Assembly: GCA_965224515.1 (NCBI GenBank)
Contig: OZ245051.1
Location: 2,666,001-2,730,000, forward strand
Reading direction: 5' to 3'
Length of the DNA: 64,000 bases
Origin: Sedimenticola_A sp040506425
GTDB taxonomy: Bacteria > Pseudomonadota > Gammaproteobacteria > Chromatiales > Chromatiaceae
Under the pieces are notes generated by a model. That model ran no database searches. It had not been told where the DNA came from and worked only from the letters and a program-made list of their open reading frames with translations. Position 1 is the stretch's first letter, and the number at the start of each line of letters is the position of its first letter. Both the position numbers and the translations under genes were made by a program. This document shows positions 62,592 through 64,000 of the stretch, piece by piece.

Positions 62592-63437
62592 TTAGTAGGA
62601 CGTGGCCTTCACGCTGTAGACACCGCCGATCACCAGGTACTCCTCCTCGCCCTGCAGTTTGCCCGGCAGCAGCCCGGGGAAATAGAGCAGTTTTGCCAAC
62701 GGCACCTTCACCTCCAGGATGTAGTCACCGAATTCGCAGGAGCGCTCCCGATCCCTGGTGAATGAGTTGAGATTGTTCAGTAGCAGCAGGTAGTGGTGCT
62801 TGTCGGGTTGTTCCAGCACCTCGTGCTCCTCAATACGGTTTACTCCCCTGTAAAGAGTGATGTGACGCTTGTTGGGGAACAGTTGCTTGATCTCGTACTG
62901 GCAGTAGCTGTAGAGCAGGTCCAGTTGGGCCTCGAGGGCGTTGGCGCTGTAGAGTCCTTCTGCGCGTGCGGCCAGGTATGCCTGGTAGTTTTCTGAACTG
63001 AAATCGATGAGCGGGCCGCCGTGGTTCCGTGGTAGCAGTCCAAAGCGGGATTCAACCCAGCCCTTCAGGACCGCCCCCTCTTTTCCATCCGCATCGAAAT
63101 GCCAACCGCGCAGCATGCGCAGGTAGTCTGCCCGGTGGCGTTTTCTTCCCGGGGAGTTTTCGTCGAAACCCGCCTCTTCAAGGTTATCCAGCAAAAAGCT
63201 GGAGCGCATGTAGTCGTTGAAGTTTTCCGATTTCTGTTGCCTGTCGGCGATAGCTTCCAGGCTGCTGAAAAATGCTTCATGCAGTTCGTTCACGCCATCG
63301 ATATGGAGTGGGGCAGGGTTCTCCTGGAAGGTGATCCCCCCCAGGATGACCGCCGGCAGATTACAGTGGTTTACCGGCAGCCTGGCATGGGCAGGCAGGG
63401 TGGCCTGCTGCGATTCTGTTTGTCTGTGATCATCCAT
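62592..63437 (-). CDS. draT: NAD-dinitrogen-reductase ADP-ribosyltransferase
   Basis: 281 residues from the ATG at 63437; an upstream frame crosses the nifH promoter. DraT pattern: LPVNHCNLPAVILGGITFQENP near the N-terminus, the Arg of ITLYRGVN, the NSFTRDRE stretch and the catalytic EEEYLVIGG. It transfers ADP-ribose from NAD to an Arg of NifH and switches nitrogenase off. No clear sigma-54 element faces it. It is divergent from nifH. Confidence 0.94.
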   Translation of the reverse strand: MDDHRQTESQQATLPAHARLPVNHCNLPAVILGGITFQENPAPLHIDGVNELHEAFFSSLEAIADRQQKSENFNDYMRSSFLLDNLEEAGFDENSPGRKRHRADYLRMLRGWHFDADGKEGAVLKGWVESRFGLLPRNHGGPLIDFSSENYQAYLAARAEGLYSANALEAQLDLLYSYCQYEIKQLFPNKRHITLYRGVNRIEEHEVLEQPDKHHYLLLLNNLNSFTRDRERSCEFGDYILEVKVPLAKLLYFPGLLPGKLQGEEEYLVIGGVYSVKATSY

Positions 63438-63440
63438 ACA
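63425..63440. promoter_or_regulatory. NifA activator site for nifH, overlapping the draT start
   Basis: TGT (63425-63427), N10, ACA (63438-63440). It includes the draT start codon (63435-63437) and lies 98 bp from the nifH -24 element, a normal distance. Confidence 0.65.
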
Positions 63441-63536
63441 TTCTGCGCGGGTTTGTAGTAAATGCGACCCTACCAACAATTGTAGAGCATAATAAATAAT
63501 TCTTTTGTAACAGTGCCTTACTGATATTTTTCCTTG

Positions 63537-63554
63537 TTGGCACATGCCTTGCAG
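63537..63554 (+). promoter_or_regulatory. Sigma-54 promoter of nifH
   Basis: TTGGCACATGCCTTGCAG: GG (63539-63540), N10, GC (63551-63552), a textbook -24/-12 match. Start at about 63563; the leader is about 73 nt and ends in TAAGGAGA. Confidence 0.93.
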
Positions 63555-63635
63555 TTTTGGGGGTGAGCGAGTGACTTTTACATGCAGTCACAAACATTAA
63601 GTCATCAAACAAGGCAATTAGTAAGGAGAACTAAC

Positions 63636-64000
63636 ATGGCGCTGCGTCAATGTGCAATCTACGGTAAGGGTGGTATCGGTAAGTCTACCACGACCCAGAA
63701 CCTGGTAGCCGGTCTGGCTGAACTGGGTAAGAAAGTCATGATCGTCGGTTGTGACCCAAAGGCCGACTCCACCCGTCTGATCCTCCATTCCAAGGCCCAG
63801 AACACCATCATGGAGATGGCCGCCGAGGCCGGAACCGTTGAGGACCTGGAACTTGAAGATGTATTGAAGACCGGCTACGGCGACATCAAGTGCGTTGAGT
63901 CCGGTGGTCCTGAGCCTGGTGTTGGTTGTGCCGGTCGCGGGGTAATCACCGCCATCAACTTCCTGGAAGAGGAAGGCGCCTACGAGGAAGACCTCGACTT
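63636..64000 (+). CDS. nifH: Nitrogenase iron protein NifH (3' part beyond window)
   Basis: The first 121 residues are present. P-loop GKGGIGKST at about 10-18, GCDPKADSTRL, and the first cluster ligand in GVGCAGRGVITAI (Cys near residue 99), followed by the Arg that DraT ADP-ribosylates (in CAGRGV). It delivers electrons to the MoFe protein with ATP hydrolysis. The frame runs off the window end; nifDK presumably follow. Confidence 0.98.
   Translation, partial: MALRQCAIYGKGGIGKSTTTQNLVAGLAELGKKVMIVGCDPKADSTRLILHSKAQNTIMEMAAEAGTVEDLELEDVLKTGYGDIKCVESGGPEPGVGCAGRGVITAINFLEEEGAYEEDLD

Overview
The window is about 57% GC by eye. It reads as a chromosomal segment of a free-living or symbiotic diazotrophic gammaproteobacterium. 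The evidence is the order carA-carB-greA / yhbY / rlmE-ftsH-folP-glmM ... tpiA-secG-tRNA-Leu-nuoA-N, a NifL-NifA pair, a nif-linked Rnf complex with RnfH, and DraT/DraG control of nitrogenase. A Chromatiales-like lineage (purple sulfur or sulfur-oxidising bacteria) is my inference; no sulfur-oxidation gene is in the window.

Layout. 1-2956 (minus strand): a tightly coupled four-gene operon (divergent DUF692/MNIO homologue, family 2 glycosyltransferase, nucleoside phosphorylase-like protein, short-chain dehydrogenase cut by the window edge). 3004-4421: two thioredoxins. 4602-15202: housekeeping genes. 15203-16304: a repeat-rich gap holding a 148-bp MITE with an 8-bp target duplication. 16305-20717: a 1470-residue HTH/PAS/GAF/GGDEF/EAL protein. 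20825-36922: tpiA, secG, tRNA-Leu(GAG) and a complete 14-gene NADH dehydrogenase operon. 37045-39249: initiator tRNA followed by an AbiE toxin-antitoxin pair flanked by a copy of the tRNA 3' end (mini-island).

39563-64000 is a nitrogen fixation region. On the minus strand rnfABCDGEH runs into modABC, giving ion-driven reduction of ferredoxin plus molybdate uptake. Divergently come nifL-nifA, then a long nifB operon: nifB, a 2[4Fe-4S] ferredoxin, a small unknown gene, nifO, a flavodiiron protein, two [2Fe-2S] ferredoxins, nifQ, draG and an unknown gene. Next come accessory genes on both strands: an unknown gene, hemerythrin, a four-Cys small protein, a SIR2-like protein, DUF3144, another unknown gene and a GlcF-like Fe-S protein. 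Last is the divergent draT / nifH pair (nifH cut by the window end).

The most informative non-coding signal is a set of NifA activator sites (TGT-N10-ACA) paired with sigma-54 -24/-12 elements (GG-N10-GC). I find such pairs upstream of nifB, nifH and nifL, with a weaker -12 at rnfA. I also find them upstream of two sets of genes with no established nif role: the SIR2/four-Cys/hemerythrin operon and the unknown gene at 57724-58284. These are therefore predicted to be genuine members of the nitrogen fixation regulon, plausibly in oxygen protection or NAD/ADP-ribose control of nitrogenase.
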